Shown one piece after another: positions 7,016 through 14,630 of a stretch of 34,555 bases of DNA. Each line of letters starts with the position of its first letter. Position 1 is the first letter of the stretch. Position numbers and translations under genes: made by a program. The notes beneath the pieces were generated by a model. The model searched no databases. It was given only the letters and a program-made list of their open reading frames with translations, and was not told the origin of the DNA. The DNA is from JAABSX01 sp964480455 (GTDB lineage Bacteria > Bacteroidota > Bacteroidia > Cytophagales > Microscillaceae), in contig CAYZQI010000034.1 in assembly GCA_964480455.1 (NCBI GenBank), positions 1 to 34,555 on the forward strand. The letters are read 5' to 3'.

Positions 7016-7876
7016 TTACTTTAACTGAGATAAATACTCCTTAGCAGCCACGCGCAACAGAGAATCAGGGCTTTGTTTTATAATTTCTTCAAAAATCTCC
7101 TTAGCATCTTGGGTTTGCCCCATTTCGGCATAACTTTGCCCTAAAAATATTTTTGCCTCTCCGTTTTCAGGATTGGCTGAAACTAATGTTTTAAACCTAT
7201 CTACTGCTTTTTCGTATTGACCCGATTGCATTGAAAAAAGCCCTAAATTCAGCAAGGCAATTTCATTTTTTGGGTCTTCTTCTACTATTTGTTTTAGCAT
7301 GACTATTCCCTGCATTGGATTAGTAGAAGCTACGAGCGTAATGGCTAGTTTTGTTTTTGCATTATAATTTTTTGGATTTTCAGCAAGTAGTGTTTCCAAA
7401 TACTGCTTAGCTGTTTCTCCATATTTTTTTGCTTTTTCTTGACTGATGATTCCATAAAAATTAAAAGCCTCATAGTAAGCATCGGCTGCTTTTTCTATTG
7501 CTCTCATATCTTTAGGATAGCGCAATACCGCAAACTCGGCGTAGTGTGCTGCACTATCATATTGGCTCACCTGCTTGTAAATATTTACAATTGAGTCTGC
7601 AAAGATAACACTATTTTGTGGATTTTCCTCTAGGCTCAAAAGGTTTTTAAGTCTGTCTAGTGTCGTTTGTATTTCTTTGGGTAATTTTTGCTGGTGCGCA
7701 TCAGGCATTGGATTTACCTCTTTTTTAGGAGAGGCCTGCGTACCAAGCGTCTTGCCTTCATTGCTTACTACTACTTTGGGCAACATAAACATCCCTAAAA
7801 TGATGAATAAAACTACAACTGAAAGTATAACTTGACCTATTCGCATATTAAATTTAATGATATAGTCTTTTAACAA
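7016..7876 (-). CDS. Membrane-anchored tetratricopeptide-repeat protein
   Basis: The protein has one N-terminal transmembrane segment (about residues 14-34) and a short linker. At least four TPR units follow between about residues 85 and 280, for example NEIALLNLGLFSMQSGQYEK and GEAKIFLGQSYAEMGQTQDA. The bulk of the protein should face the periplasm, where the repeats would act as a protein-interaction scaffold. A start at the internal Met (codon 11, position 7846; MRIGQVILSV) is equally plausible. It lies between the HU gene (97 bases upstream) and the mS38-like gene, all on the minus strand. The exact partner is unknown. A TPR protein at this place next to HU and RNase G/E is, to my knowledge, a recurring arrangement in the phylum. 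Confidence 0.85.
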   Translation of the reverse strand: MLKDYIIKFNMRIGQVILSVVVLFIILGMFMLPKVVVSNEGKTLGTQASPKKEVNPMPDAHQQKLPKEIQTTLDRLKNLLSLEENPQNSVIFADSIVNIYKQVSQYDSAAHYAEFAVLRYPKDMRAIEKAADAYYEAFNFYGIISQEKAKKYGETAKQYLETLLAENPKNYNAKTKLAITLVASTNPMQGIVMLKQIVEEDPKNEIALLNLGLFSMQSGQYEKAVDRFKTLVSANPENGEAKIFLGQSYAEMGQTQDAKEIFEEIIKQSPDSLLRVAAKEYLSQLK

Positions 7877-7973
7877 AAAATGAGTGTTGTTGATTCATTC
7901 ACTCATTGAAAGATAGATTTTATCAGTAATACTACTTGCCACCTTGCTACTTACATCTACTACAGCTATTTGG

Positions 7974-8309
7974 CTAATCTTCTACTTTGGTTTGCATGTT
8001 TTCTTCCTCTTCAAGGCGTTCAGTCAGCACACTGCTTTCTTTAACTTTTTTGATGAAACTTTTAGCAGGCTTGAAACTCGGCACATAGTGTGCCGCAATC
8101 TCAATAGAGGTATTCTTTGAAATATTACGAGCTATTTTCTTTGCTCTTTTTTTGTTGATAAAACTCCCAAAGCCTCGCACATAGATATTTTCACCTTTCT
8201 CCATGGACGCTTGTATGACACCAAAAAAAGCCTCAACTGTTTTTTGAACGTCTTCTTTATTTACTTCTGTTTGCTCTACTATTGCAGCAATTACCTCCGC
8301 TTTTGTCAC
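7974..8309 (-). CDS. HU/IHF-family DNA-binding protein
   Basis: A histone-like dimeric DNA-bending protein of the nucleoid. Of its 111 residues, the first 90 or so match HU: MTKAEVIAAIVEQTEV forms the helical body, VRGFGSFINKKRAKKIARN is the DNA-binding signature leading into the arms, and FKPAKSFIKKV closes the fold. The extra C-terminal tail (about residues 92-111, rich in Glu) is not part of the core and may modulate binding. Translation starts at GTG, position 8309. A TAnnTTTG box upstream at 8375-8382 gives it its own promoter, divergent from mutY. It is one of possibly several HU paralogues, so I give no gene symbol. Confidence 0.93.
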   Translation of the reverse strand: MTKAEVIAAIVEQTEVNKEDVQKTVEAFFGVIQASMEKGENIYVRGFGSFINKKRAKKIARNISKNTSIEIAAHYVPSFKPAKSFIKKVKESSVLTERLEEEENMQTKVED

Positions 8310-8374
8310 TTGTGTAAGGGTTTAAATCTTGAAAACAATCTATAATGTGCTAATAACCATTAGGTTAAGTTATG

Positions 8375-8382
8375 CAAAGCTA
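8375..8382 (-). promoter_or_regulatory. -7 element (TAGCTTTG) for the HU gene
   Basis: Minus-strand TAGCTTTG fits TAnnTTTG. It lies 65 bases before the GTG start at 8309. No clear -33 partner was seen. Confidence 0.4.
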
Positions 8383-8450
8383 AATTTTGATTTTCTATTT
8401 TGAAAGTATTTTAACTAAAAAAAATAAAATTAATCTACTTTTATTTCTAT

Positions 8451-8485
8451 TTTGCTTGCCAAAGCTAGGTATAACTCTACTTTTG
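8451..8485 (+). promoter_or_regulatory. Promoter for the mutY-ssb-gldE operon
   Basis: TACTTTTG at 8478-8485 fits TAnnTTTG. TTTG at 8451-8454 and TTG at 8456-8458 lie 23 and 19 bases upstream, a suitable -33 distance. The ATG is 47 bases downstream. A second match, TAGTTTTG at 8518-8525, lies only 7 bases before the ATG and would give an almost leaderless mRNA. Confidence 0.45.
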
Positions 8486-8532
8486 AGGATTAGTTTGCAA
8501 AACTTTGGCTTTACAATTAGTTTTGCAGTCCT

Positions 8533-9612
8533 ATGGCAATTATCAAAACGCATCTTCCTCTCAGTCATTTTACTGCTCAAATTATTGCTTGGTACAAGAC
8601 CTTTCATAGAGAACTCCCTTGGCGAGCTACAAGAGACCCTTACAAAATTTGGCTTTCTGAGATTATTCTACAACAGACACGTGTCAAGCAGGGCTTACCT
8701 TACTATGAAAAATTCATTGAAGCCTATCCTACGCTTGCTGATTTTGCACGTGCCGACATACAAGAGATACTGAGGCTCTGGCAAGGCTTAGGCTATTATA
8801 GCCGTGCAAGAAATATGCACCACACGGCGAAGTTTATTCAAGAACAACTCAAGGGAAAATTTCCGAATACCTACAAAGAACTGCTTACCCTCAAGGGTGT
8901 AGGCAAATATACCGCTGCAGCCATTGCTTCTTTTGCTTTTGGAGAAGATGTAGCCGTGCTAGATGGCAATGTATTTAGACTGCTTGCGCGTTATTTTGGA
9001 GTTTATACAGACATATCCACAGGAGAGGGGCAAAAAGAATTTTCAGCCTTGGCGCAGTCGCTACTTCCTGTTGGGCAATCAGCACTCTACAACCAAGCCT
9101 TGATGGAATTTGGCGCAATGCAATGCAGCCCAAAAAAACCCAATTGTATGTATTGCCCATTACAAGCAGATTGTGTTGCCTTTGCGACCGACAAAATAGC
9201 AGTGCTGCCCGTAAAAAACAAAAAAATCAATCAAAAAGAACGCTTTTTTAACTACTGGGTGTTGATGCAGGACCAAAAAATAGCTCTTCGCCTGCGCAAC
9301 AACGAAGGTATCTGGGAAGGCTTGTACGACTTTTACCTACAAGAAGAAGAAAATGACATTCCATTTGAAGATGCCCTCTATAAACTCCCTCCCGAGGTGA
9401 AGCCACAGCTTATTTTGAGACAGCAATCGCCTTATTTTAGGCATATACTTACGCACCAAATCATACAAGCACGCTTTTGGCAAGTAGAAACCAATCAAAG
9501 CGCACGCATTAAAGAATACCTCCCTATGCTGCATTTTTATAGCATTGCAGAAATTAAAGCACTTCCCAAACCAATTTTAATCCATAATTATTTGGAAAAA
9601 TATTTTTTTTGA
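8533..9612 (+). CDS. mutY: A/G-specific adenine DNA glycosylase (MutY)
   Basis: MutY removes adenine mispaired with 8-oxoguanine, preventing G-to-T transversions. All key elements are present. The catalytic Glu43 lies in LSEIILQQTRV. The helix-hairpin-helix LKGVGKYTAAAI (about 120-131) contacts DNA, and Asp144 lies in VLDGNVFRLLAR. The 4Fe-4S ligands are Cys198, Cys205, Cys208 and Cys214 with the standard C-x6-C-x2-C-x5-C spacing. The C-terminal NUDIX-like domain (about 230-350) recognises 8-oxoG. The 359 residues fit the family. It opens a plus-strand operon with ssb (48 bases downstream) and gldE. This order is, as I recall, widely conserved in Bacteroidota. Confidence 0.97.
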   Translation: MAIIKTHLPLSHFTAQIIAWYKTFHRELPWRATRDPYKIWLSEIILQQTRVKQGLPYYEKFIEAYPTLADFARADIQEILRLWQGLGYYSRARNMHHTAKFIQEQLKGKFPNTYKELLTLKGVGKYTAAAIASFAFGEDVAVLDGNVFRLLARYFGVYTDISTGEGQKEFSALAQSLLPVGQSALYNQALMEFGAMQCSPKKPNCMYCPLQADCVAFATDKIAVLPVKNKKINQKERFFNYWVLMQDQKIALRLRNNEGIWEGLYDFYLQEEENDIPFEDALYKLPPEVKPQLILRQQSPYFRHILTHQIIQARFWQVETNQSARIKEYLPMLHFYSIAEIKALPKPILIHNYLEKYFF

Positions 9613-9660
9613 TTAGCTTTATGTTCAATTTTGTAGAATCATTCTAAACCCTCTAAAATT

Positions 9661-10107
9661 ATGGCTAGTTACAATAAAATCACCATTATCGGTCATCTAG
9701 GAAGAAATCCAGAAACAAGAGAATATCAAGGTAGAAAGGTTACCAACTTCTCGGTAGCCGTCAATGACAACTACACCAAAACAGACGGCACAAAGGTAGA
9801 GCGCACCCAATGGTTTAGGGTAAGTTTTTGGGGAAATACAGCCGAAGTAGCAGAAAAATACCTCAAACAAGGCGACCAAGTATTTGTGGAAGGAAGACTC
9901 AGTACACAAGAATACCAAGACAGAGAAGGCAAAACACGTACCTCCCTCGAGATAAGCGGTCAGCAACTTACACTGCTTGGCTCGGCAAGTAGTGCAACAG
10001 GGACCAATATACAAAACAACACATCAAATGACAACAATAACAGCACGCAGCTTAACGAGCCCCAAGTGCCAATACAAGATACGCCCGAAGATGACTTACC
10101 GTTTTAA
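9661..10107 (+). CDS. ssb: Single-stranded DNA-binding protein
   Basis: A 148-residue SSB. The N-terminal OB fold (about 1-110) carries the typical NKITIIGHLGRNPETR opening, the TQWFRVSFWG strand and the FVEGRLSTQEYQDREG segment. A Gln/Asn-rich flexible linker follows. The C-terminal tip is DTPEDDLPF, the acidic peptide that recruits repair and replication proteins in SSBs. It binds single-stranded DNA as a tetramer during replication, recombination and repair. It is the middle gene of the mutY-ssb-gldE operon, 48 bases after mutY and 23 bases before gldE. Confidence 0.97.
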   Translation: MASYNKITIIGHLGRNPETREYQGRKVTNFSVAVNDNYTKTDGTKVERTQWFRVSFWGNTAEVAEKYLKQGDQVFVEGRLSTQEYQDREGKTRTSLEISGQQLTLLGSASSATGTNIQNNTSNDNNNSTQLNEPQVPIQDTPEDDLPF

Positions 10108-10130
10108 TTTTTTCATTAAACTAAATAACG

Positions 10131-11492
10131 TTGGACACAGGCGCAGAACCGGATAGTTTTTTGAGGATACTTCTTTTATTGGGTACTACAAATGGGCTAG
10201 CTTTTTATGCCTTCAATGCACTGATACTGGTCGTATTGCTAGTACTCTCTGCCATGATTTCGGGGTCGGAAATAGCCCTCTTCTCACTCACCAGTGAAGA
10301 CTTACAGGATTGTAAAAACAGCGACAGCCGTGCTGAGCATAAAGCAGTAATGCTACTTGAGAAGCCTCAAATGCTATTAGCTACCATATTGATATTCAAC
10401 AACTTAGTTAATATTACGCTTGTTACAATTGCTACTTTTATAACTTGGGAAATATTCGAGACCAAAAACCCTGAGGGCATAGTGATTCTTTCATTGACGC
10501 TTATCATCACGGTATTACTTTTGTTTTTTGGTGAGCTACTGCCCAAGGTGTATGCCTCACAGTACAACCGCTCTTTTATCAGAAATACAGTATTCTTGAT
10601 AGAGTTTGGCTATTTTATTTTTAAACCGCTATCATTAGTCCTTGTCAGTATTAGTAATGTTGTAGAAAAACGCATTGAGAAAAAAGGCTACAAAATTCAC
10701 CTCGAGGAGTTGCCTGAGTTTATAGATGAAATGCCCATTCAAGGTGAAAACGCTGATAAAGAAAAAGAAATCTTGAAAGGTATTGTCAATTTTAGCTCTA
10801 CTACAGTGCAAGAAATCATGACCTCGAGGCACGAAATCATTGCCTTAGACATCAACCTGTCTTTCAGAGATATGCTCGCCAAAGTACAAGAAAATGGCTA
10901 CTCCCGTATCCCAATCTATAGAGATACCATAGACAAGATAGAAGGAATCATTTATGTAAAAGATTTGCTGCCTTTTTTAGATGCACAAGATACTTTTAAA
11001 TGGAACAAACTCTTGCGCGGTCGCTTTTTTGTACCAAAAACCAAAAAAATAGATAAACTCCTGCGCGACTTCCAAGAAAAACACGTGCACCTCGCCATAG
11101 TAGTAGACGAATATGGGGGCACTGCGGGGCTAGTTACCTTAGAAGACATCATAGAACAAATAGTGGGTGAAATCAATGATGAGTTTGATGAAGATGATGA
11201 AGCATTGATGTACACACGCCTTGACGATACCAACTACCTGTTTGAAGGCAAAATACCGCTCAACGATGTATGCAAGGTCTTGAAAGTCAATACTGATTAT
11301 TTTGATGAGGTACGTGGAGAGAGCAAATCACTGGGTGGGCTGATGCTTGAATTGTTTTCAAGGTTTCCTTTGCTGAACGAGGAAGTAAGCTATGGTAACT
11401 TTTTATTTACCATTATGTCTGTGAGTAAAAAGAAAATTAAAGTAGTAAAAATCAATACACAGGCTTACGAATCTAGTGTAAAACGCTCATAG
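10131..11492 (+). CDS. gldE: GldE: CNNM/CBS/CorC-type membrane protein linked to gliding motility
   Basis: A 453-residue integral membrane protein. A DUF21/CNNM transmembrane domain of three to four helices (about 25-170, starting at the SAMISGSEIALFSL motif) is followed by a CBS pair (about 215-345, including IMTSRHEIIALD and EYGGTAGLVTLEDIIEQIVG). A C-terminal CorC/HlyC domain (about 360-450) completes it. The architecture matches CorC-type Mg2+/Co2+ transporters. In Flavobacterium johnsoniae the homologue GldE supports gliding and type IX secretion by assisting GldD. The placement directly after mutY-ssb is typical of gldE. Translation starts at TTG (10131). The usual next gene, gldD, is absent here and an unrelated convergent gene follows. 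Confidence 0.88.
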   Translation: MDTGAEPDSFLRILLLLGTTNGLAFYAFNALILVVLLVLSAMISGSEIALFSLTSEDLQDCKNSDSRAEHKAVMLLEKPQMLLATILIFNNLVNITLVTIATFITWEIFETKNPEGIVILSLTLIITVLLLFFGELLPKVYASQYNRSFIRNTVFLIEFGYFIFKPLSLVLVSISNVVEKRIEKKGYKIHLEELPEFIDEMPIQGENADKEKEILKGIVNFSSTTVQEIMTSRHEIIALDINLSFRDMLAKVQENGYSRIPIYRDTIDKIEGIIYVKDLLPFLDAQDTFKWNKLLRGRFFVPKTKKIDKLLRDFQEKHVHLAIVVDEYGGTAGLVTLEDIIEQIVGEINDEFDEDDEALMYTRLDDTNYLFEGKIPLNDVCKVLKVNTDYFDEVRGESKSLGGLMLELFSRFPLLNEEVSYGNFLFTIMSVSKKKIKVVKINTQAYESSVKRS

Positions 11493-11527
11493 CCATACCA
11501 CTCAACAGCAACTCAAGAAGAAAAGAG

Positions 11528-11965
11528 CTAGAAAAAATATTGACTAAATCCGTGCAAAGCACTCAATAAGACCATGCCCCAAAATGAAGCACTAATGAAC
11601 ATATAGTAAATAATTCTAAGTGGCGATTCACCAAAGCTACTTGCAATCAAAGTGCCTACAATGGGAGAAAACAAAATGGGGGTAAGCAATGCTACGCCCC
11701 ACATACCATATTTTTGCCATATCTGTACCAGACGGCGGTTGTAAGGGCTAAACAACTTTCGCTTCTTGGAAAACATTTTGCTCAATTTATTTTTTGCATA
11801 CTTCCCCAAATAAGCAAATAACACTACACTCAGCATCATACCTGCCACAGTACAAATGTAGGTTTCTAAAAAGCCCAGCCCTAGCCCAAAGCCCGTAAAA
11901 GGAGCAATGAAAAACTTGAACATGCCGACAAAAAAAACACTCAAATATTTTATAATAGGTATCAT
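11528..11965 (-). CDS. Small integral membrane protein, DedA/small-multidrug-export-like
   Basis: A 145-residue protein with an N-terminal amphipathic hydrophobic segment, a second helix at about 30-52, a basic loop (KYAKNKLSKMFSKKRK), and two more helices at about 88-112 and 117-140. The Gly/Pro-rich WGVALLTPILFSPIVGTLIAS stretch resembles the re-entrant motif of DedA/SNARE-associated and PF06695 small multidrug export proteins. The link to those families is weak, and no substrate can be given. It converges on gldE, with 35 bases between stop codons. A perfect 7-bp palindrome lies 86-100 bases upstream of its start. Confidence 0.6.
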   Translation of the reverse strand: MIPIIKYLSVFFVGMFKFFIAPFTGFGLGLGFLETYICTVAGMMLSVVLFAYLGKYAKNKLSKMFSKKRKLFSPYNRRLVQIWQKYGMWGVALLTPILFSPIVGTLIASSFGESPLRIIYYMFISASFWGMVLLSALHGFSQYFF

Positions 11966-12050
11966 ATTGCTTCAGGTAAGATAAAAATTGATTGTATTGA
12001 ACCGTTGCCTTTACAAGATGGACAACCTTTGCTTTTTACTTACAATTTAA

Positions 12051-12065
12051 GTGTAAAGTTTACAC
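12051..12065. promoter_or_regulatory. Palindrome, possible operator
   Basis: GTGTAAA, G, TTTACAC is a perfect 7+1+7 palindrome upstream of the small membrane protein gene at 11965. The symmetry suits a dimeric repressor site, but no regulator is encoded nearby and only one copy was seen. Confidence 0.25.
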
Positions 12066-12106
12066 GTGTAGTTTGGTGAATGTAAGTTGGGAGCTATACA
12101 TTCAAC

Positions 12107-12145
12107 AAAAAAATAGCAAAAACTATTCAATGTTCTTGCTATTTT
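12107..12145 (-). terminator. Intrinsic terminator of the ald-aldo/keto reductase operon
   Basis: On the minus strand, AAAATAGCAAGAAC pairs with GTTTTTGCTATTTT (one mismatch) across an 8-base AT-rich loop, and a run of Ts follows. It lies about 95 bases downstream of the aldo/keto reductase stop codon. Confidence 0.7.
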
Positions 12146-12238
12146 CTAAAATCTAGGCTAAACAAGTTATTGATTCTAAGCAATTTAGTTTTCAGACACC
12201 TTCTGATTTCTTTAGTTTTGAGATATTAAAGTTAAATA

Positions 12239-13261
12239 TCAACAATCAATTTTTTCGTAATTTCCACCAAAAGCAATGCGTTTCACATTGGGAGAAGCCA
12301 AGAACTCGTGCGGAAAACCAAGTGATATTTTACTCACCTCATTAAGTCTGTTGAGTTGCACTGCTGACAGGTTTACCTGCGTGCAATCCAATGAGTCTTG
12401 CAATTGTGTAGAATTTCTTGCACCTACAATCGGGATAACTTGTGGGTCTTGTTGCATAAGCCATTTGAGGGCCACTTGTAGTGGTTTTACACCTAATTCT
12501 TGAGCTACTTTTGCCACCTCTCGTGCAATCTCTAAATTATGCTCATTGAATTTTACACTTTTCTCAGAAAGCCTTGCTCCCTCAATCATTCCTTCGTTGT
12601 ATTTACCAGTCAGAATACCTGCCCCTAGTGGTGACCAAGGCGTAATCGCCATACCAAAATCTCTAGCCATAGGTAGTAGCTCGCGCTCAGGAGTACGCTC
12701 TATGAGGCTGTACTCAATCTGTAATGCTGCAAAAGATGCCCAGCCACGCAATTGTGCCAAGGTATTTGCTTTTGCCACAATCCAAGCCGGAGTATCAGAG
12801 ATGCCAATATAATGCACTTTACCGGCACGCACGAGGTCATCAAGTCCTCTCATCACTTCTTCTACGGGTGTGGTGAAATCCCAGGCGTGCAGCCAAAGCA
12901 AATCAATATACTCAGTATTGAGTCTTTTGAGGCTTCCTTCCACAGAGCGCATAAGGTTTTTTCGGCTATTGCCTGAGGCGTTAAGGTCATCTGTTCGGTC
13001 GTAGAGTGTATATTTAGTAGCTACCACAAAAGCGTCTCTGTCGTGGGCAATGAAATCACCCAAAAAACATTCACTTGTGCCTTCGGTATAGCGGTTGGCA
13101 GTATCAATAAAATTACCCCCCAATGCCGTAAAAGCATCAAACATTTTTTTGCTTTCAGTTTTGTCAGCACCGTTGCCCCATTCTTCGCCAAAAGTCATAG
13201 CTCCTAAGCAAAGTTCACTCACTTTAAGCCCTGTTTTTCCGAGTAATTTGTATCGCATCAT
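12239..13261 (-). CDS. Aldo/keto reductase
   Basis: An NADPH-dependent (beta/alpha)8-barrel oxidoreductase of 340 residues. The catalytic tetrad is visible: Asp in FIDTANRYTEG together with its Tyr, Lys in VVATKYTLYD, and His in DLLWLHAWD. The C-terminal PIVGARNSTQLQDSLD is the cofactor 2'-phosphate recognition region. The sequence type (KLLGKTGLKVSELCLGAMTFGEEWG) is that of the YajO/YghZ-like and voltage-gated-K-channel-beta-related branch. Substrate specificity cannot be assigned. It lies 9 bases downstream of the alanine dehydrogenase gene on the same strand, so the two form an operon. A terminator follows the gene. Confidence 0.92.
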   Translation of the reverse strand: MMRYKLLGKTGLKVSELCLGAMTFGEEWGNGADKTESKKMFDAFTALGGNFIDTANRYTEGTSECFLGDFIAHDRDAFVVATKYTLYDRTDDLNASGNSRKNLMRSVEGSLKRLNTEYIDLLWLHAWDFTTPVEEVMRGLDDLVRAGKVHYIGISDTPAWIVAKANTLAQLRGWASFAALQIEYSLIERTPERELLPMARDFGMAITPWSPLGAGILTGKYNEGMIEGARLSEKSVKFNEHNLEIAREVAKVAQELGVKPLQVALKWLMQQDPQVIPIVGARNSTQLQDSLDCTQVNLSAVQLNRLNEVSKISLGFPHEFLASPNVKRIAFGGNYEKIDC

Positions 13262-13270
13262 AAGGATTAT

Positions 13271-14386
13271 CTATTCAATTAATTGCGCTACAGGCGTATA
13301 ATCTAACCCAAAAGCCTCTGCTACATTTTTATAAACCACTGTACCTTTGATGATGTTTAGCCCAAGGCGAAGTTGTGCATTTTCTTTGCAAGCTTTTTCC
13401 CAGCCTTTGTTTATCAACTGCATGGCATAAGGCAGCGTGGCATTGGTGAGCGCAAGGGTAGAAGTATATGGCACGGCACCAGGCATATTGGCTACGCAAT
13501 AATGCACAATCTCATCAATAATATACGTAGGGTTTTCGTGGGTTGTAGGTTGGCAAGTCTCTATACAACCACCTTGGTCGACTGCTACATCAACTACCAC
13601 TGCTCCTGGACGCATGAGTTTGAGCATGTCGCGTGTTACCAAGTGTGGTGCTTTAGCACCTGGAATTAGCACTGCTCCTATTACCAAATCGGCCGTTTGT
13701 ATAGCTTCTTTAATGGCATAGTGGTTAGACATCAGCGTTTCCACATTGGCGGGCATAATATCGGCAAGGTAGCGCAATCTAGGAAGGCTTACATCTAAAA
13801 TGGTTACATTAGCTCCTAAGCCCGCAGCCATTTTTGCAGCTTGTGTTCCTACCACACCACCACCCAGCACCACAACGTGGGCAGGTTTCACACCTGGCAC
13901 GCCTCCTAGCAAAATACCACGCCCTTTGAGTGGTTTCTCTAAATATTTTGCCCCTTGCTGAATTGCCATTCTGCCTGCTACCTCAGACATTGGCACAAGC
14001 AAAGGAAGGCTTCTATCGGGCATTTCTACGGTTTCATAAGCAAGGCAGATGGTTTTTCGCTCAATCATGGCACGCGTAAGTTGTTCAGAGGAAGCAAAGT
14101 GAAAATAGGTAAAAAGTAATTGATTTTCTTTGATGAGGCTGTATTCAAGCTCAATAGGTTCTTTTACTTTGATAATCATCTCGGCTTTTTCATAGACTGC
14201 TTCTATGCTAGGGAGTAGCTCTGCGCCTGCTTGCGTGTATGCCTCGTCTGTGAAGCCACTGCCTAACCCCGCTTGTATTTGGACAAAAACCGTATGCCCT
14301 GCTTTTTTCATTTCGGCAACACCTGCGGGAGTAAGTGCTACACGATTTTCATTATTCTTAACTTCTTTTGGAACGCCAATAATCAT
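13271..14386 (-). CDS. ald: Alanine dehydrogenase
   Basis: The enzyme interconverts L-alanine and pyruvate plus ammonia with NAD+. Starting at the internal Met (14386, MIIGVPKEVKNNENRVALTP) gives 371 residues, the standard length. The frame allows a start at 14413, but the nine extra residues are not part of the family. Arg15 of the NENRVA motif, Lys75 in KVKEP and His97 in TYFHFAS are the substrate-binding and catalytic residues. The Rossmann loop is LGGGVVGTQAAKMAAGLGA, followed by VDVAVDQGG. It is the first gene of an operon with an aldo/keto reductase. A -7 element lies upstream at 14483-14490. Confidence 0.95.
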   Translation of the reverse strand: MIIGVPKEVKNNENRVALTPAGVAEMKKAGHTVFVQIQAGLGSGFTDEAYTQAGAELLPSIEAVYEKAEMIIKVKEPIELEYSLIKENQLLFTYFHFASSEQLTRAMIERKTICLAYETVEMPDRSLPLLVPMSEVAGRMAIQQGAKYLEKPLKGRGILLGGVPGVKPAHVVVLGGGVVGTQAAKMAAGLGANVTILDVSLPRLRYLADIMPANVETLMSNHYAIKEAIQTADLVIGAVLIPGAKAPHLVTRDMLKLMRPGAVVVDVAVDQGGCIETCQPTTHENPTYIIDEIVHYCVANMPGAVPYTSTLALTNATLPYAMQLINKGWEKACKENAQLRLGLNIIKGTVVYKNVAEAFGLDYTPVAQLIE

Positions 14387-14482
14387 TTTGATAAAATTAT
14401 TATGTAAGACCATTCTATTCTGCCAAAGCCTGTAATGCTAAAATTGCTTTACTTGCCTCAACTTTTTTGTACTTTTTATACA

Positions 14483-14490
14483 CAAAGATA
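14483..14490 (-). promoter_or_regulatory. -7 element (TATCTTTG) for the ald operon
   Basis: Minus-strand TATCTTTG is an exact TAnnTTTG match, 96 bases before the preferred ald start at 14386. No -33 partner was recognised. Confidence 0.4.
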
Positions 14491-14630
14491 GGCTTATTCC
14501 TTGATAAAAGTGCTATTTTGAAATACAAGCTATAAAAAATCTATCAATTCTAAAATATTGCTGTACTTGTAGTGAGTGGCTAGTTAGAGGTTAAAACTTT
14601 GACTATCGAGATTTTGTGCTTTTCTGTTTT

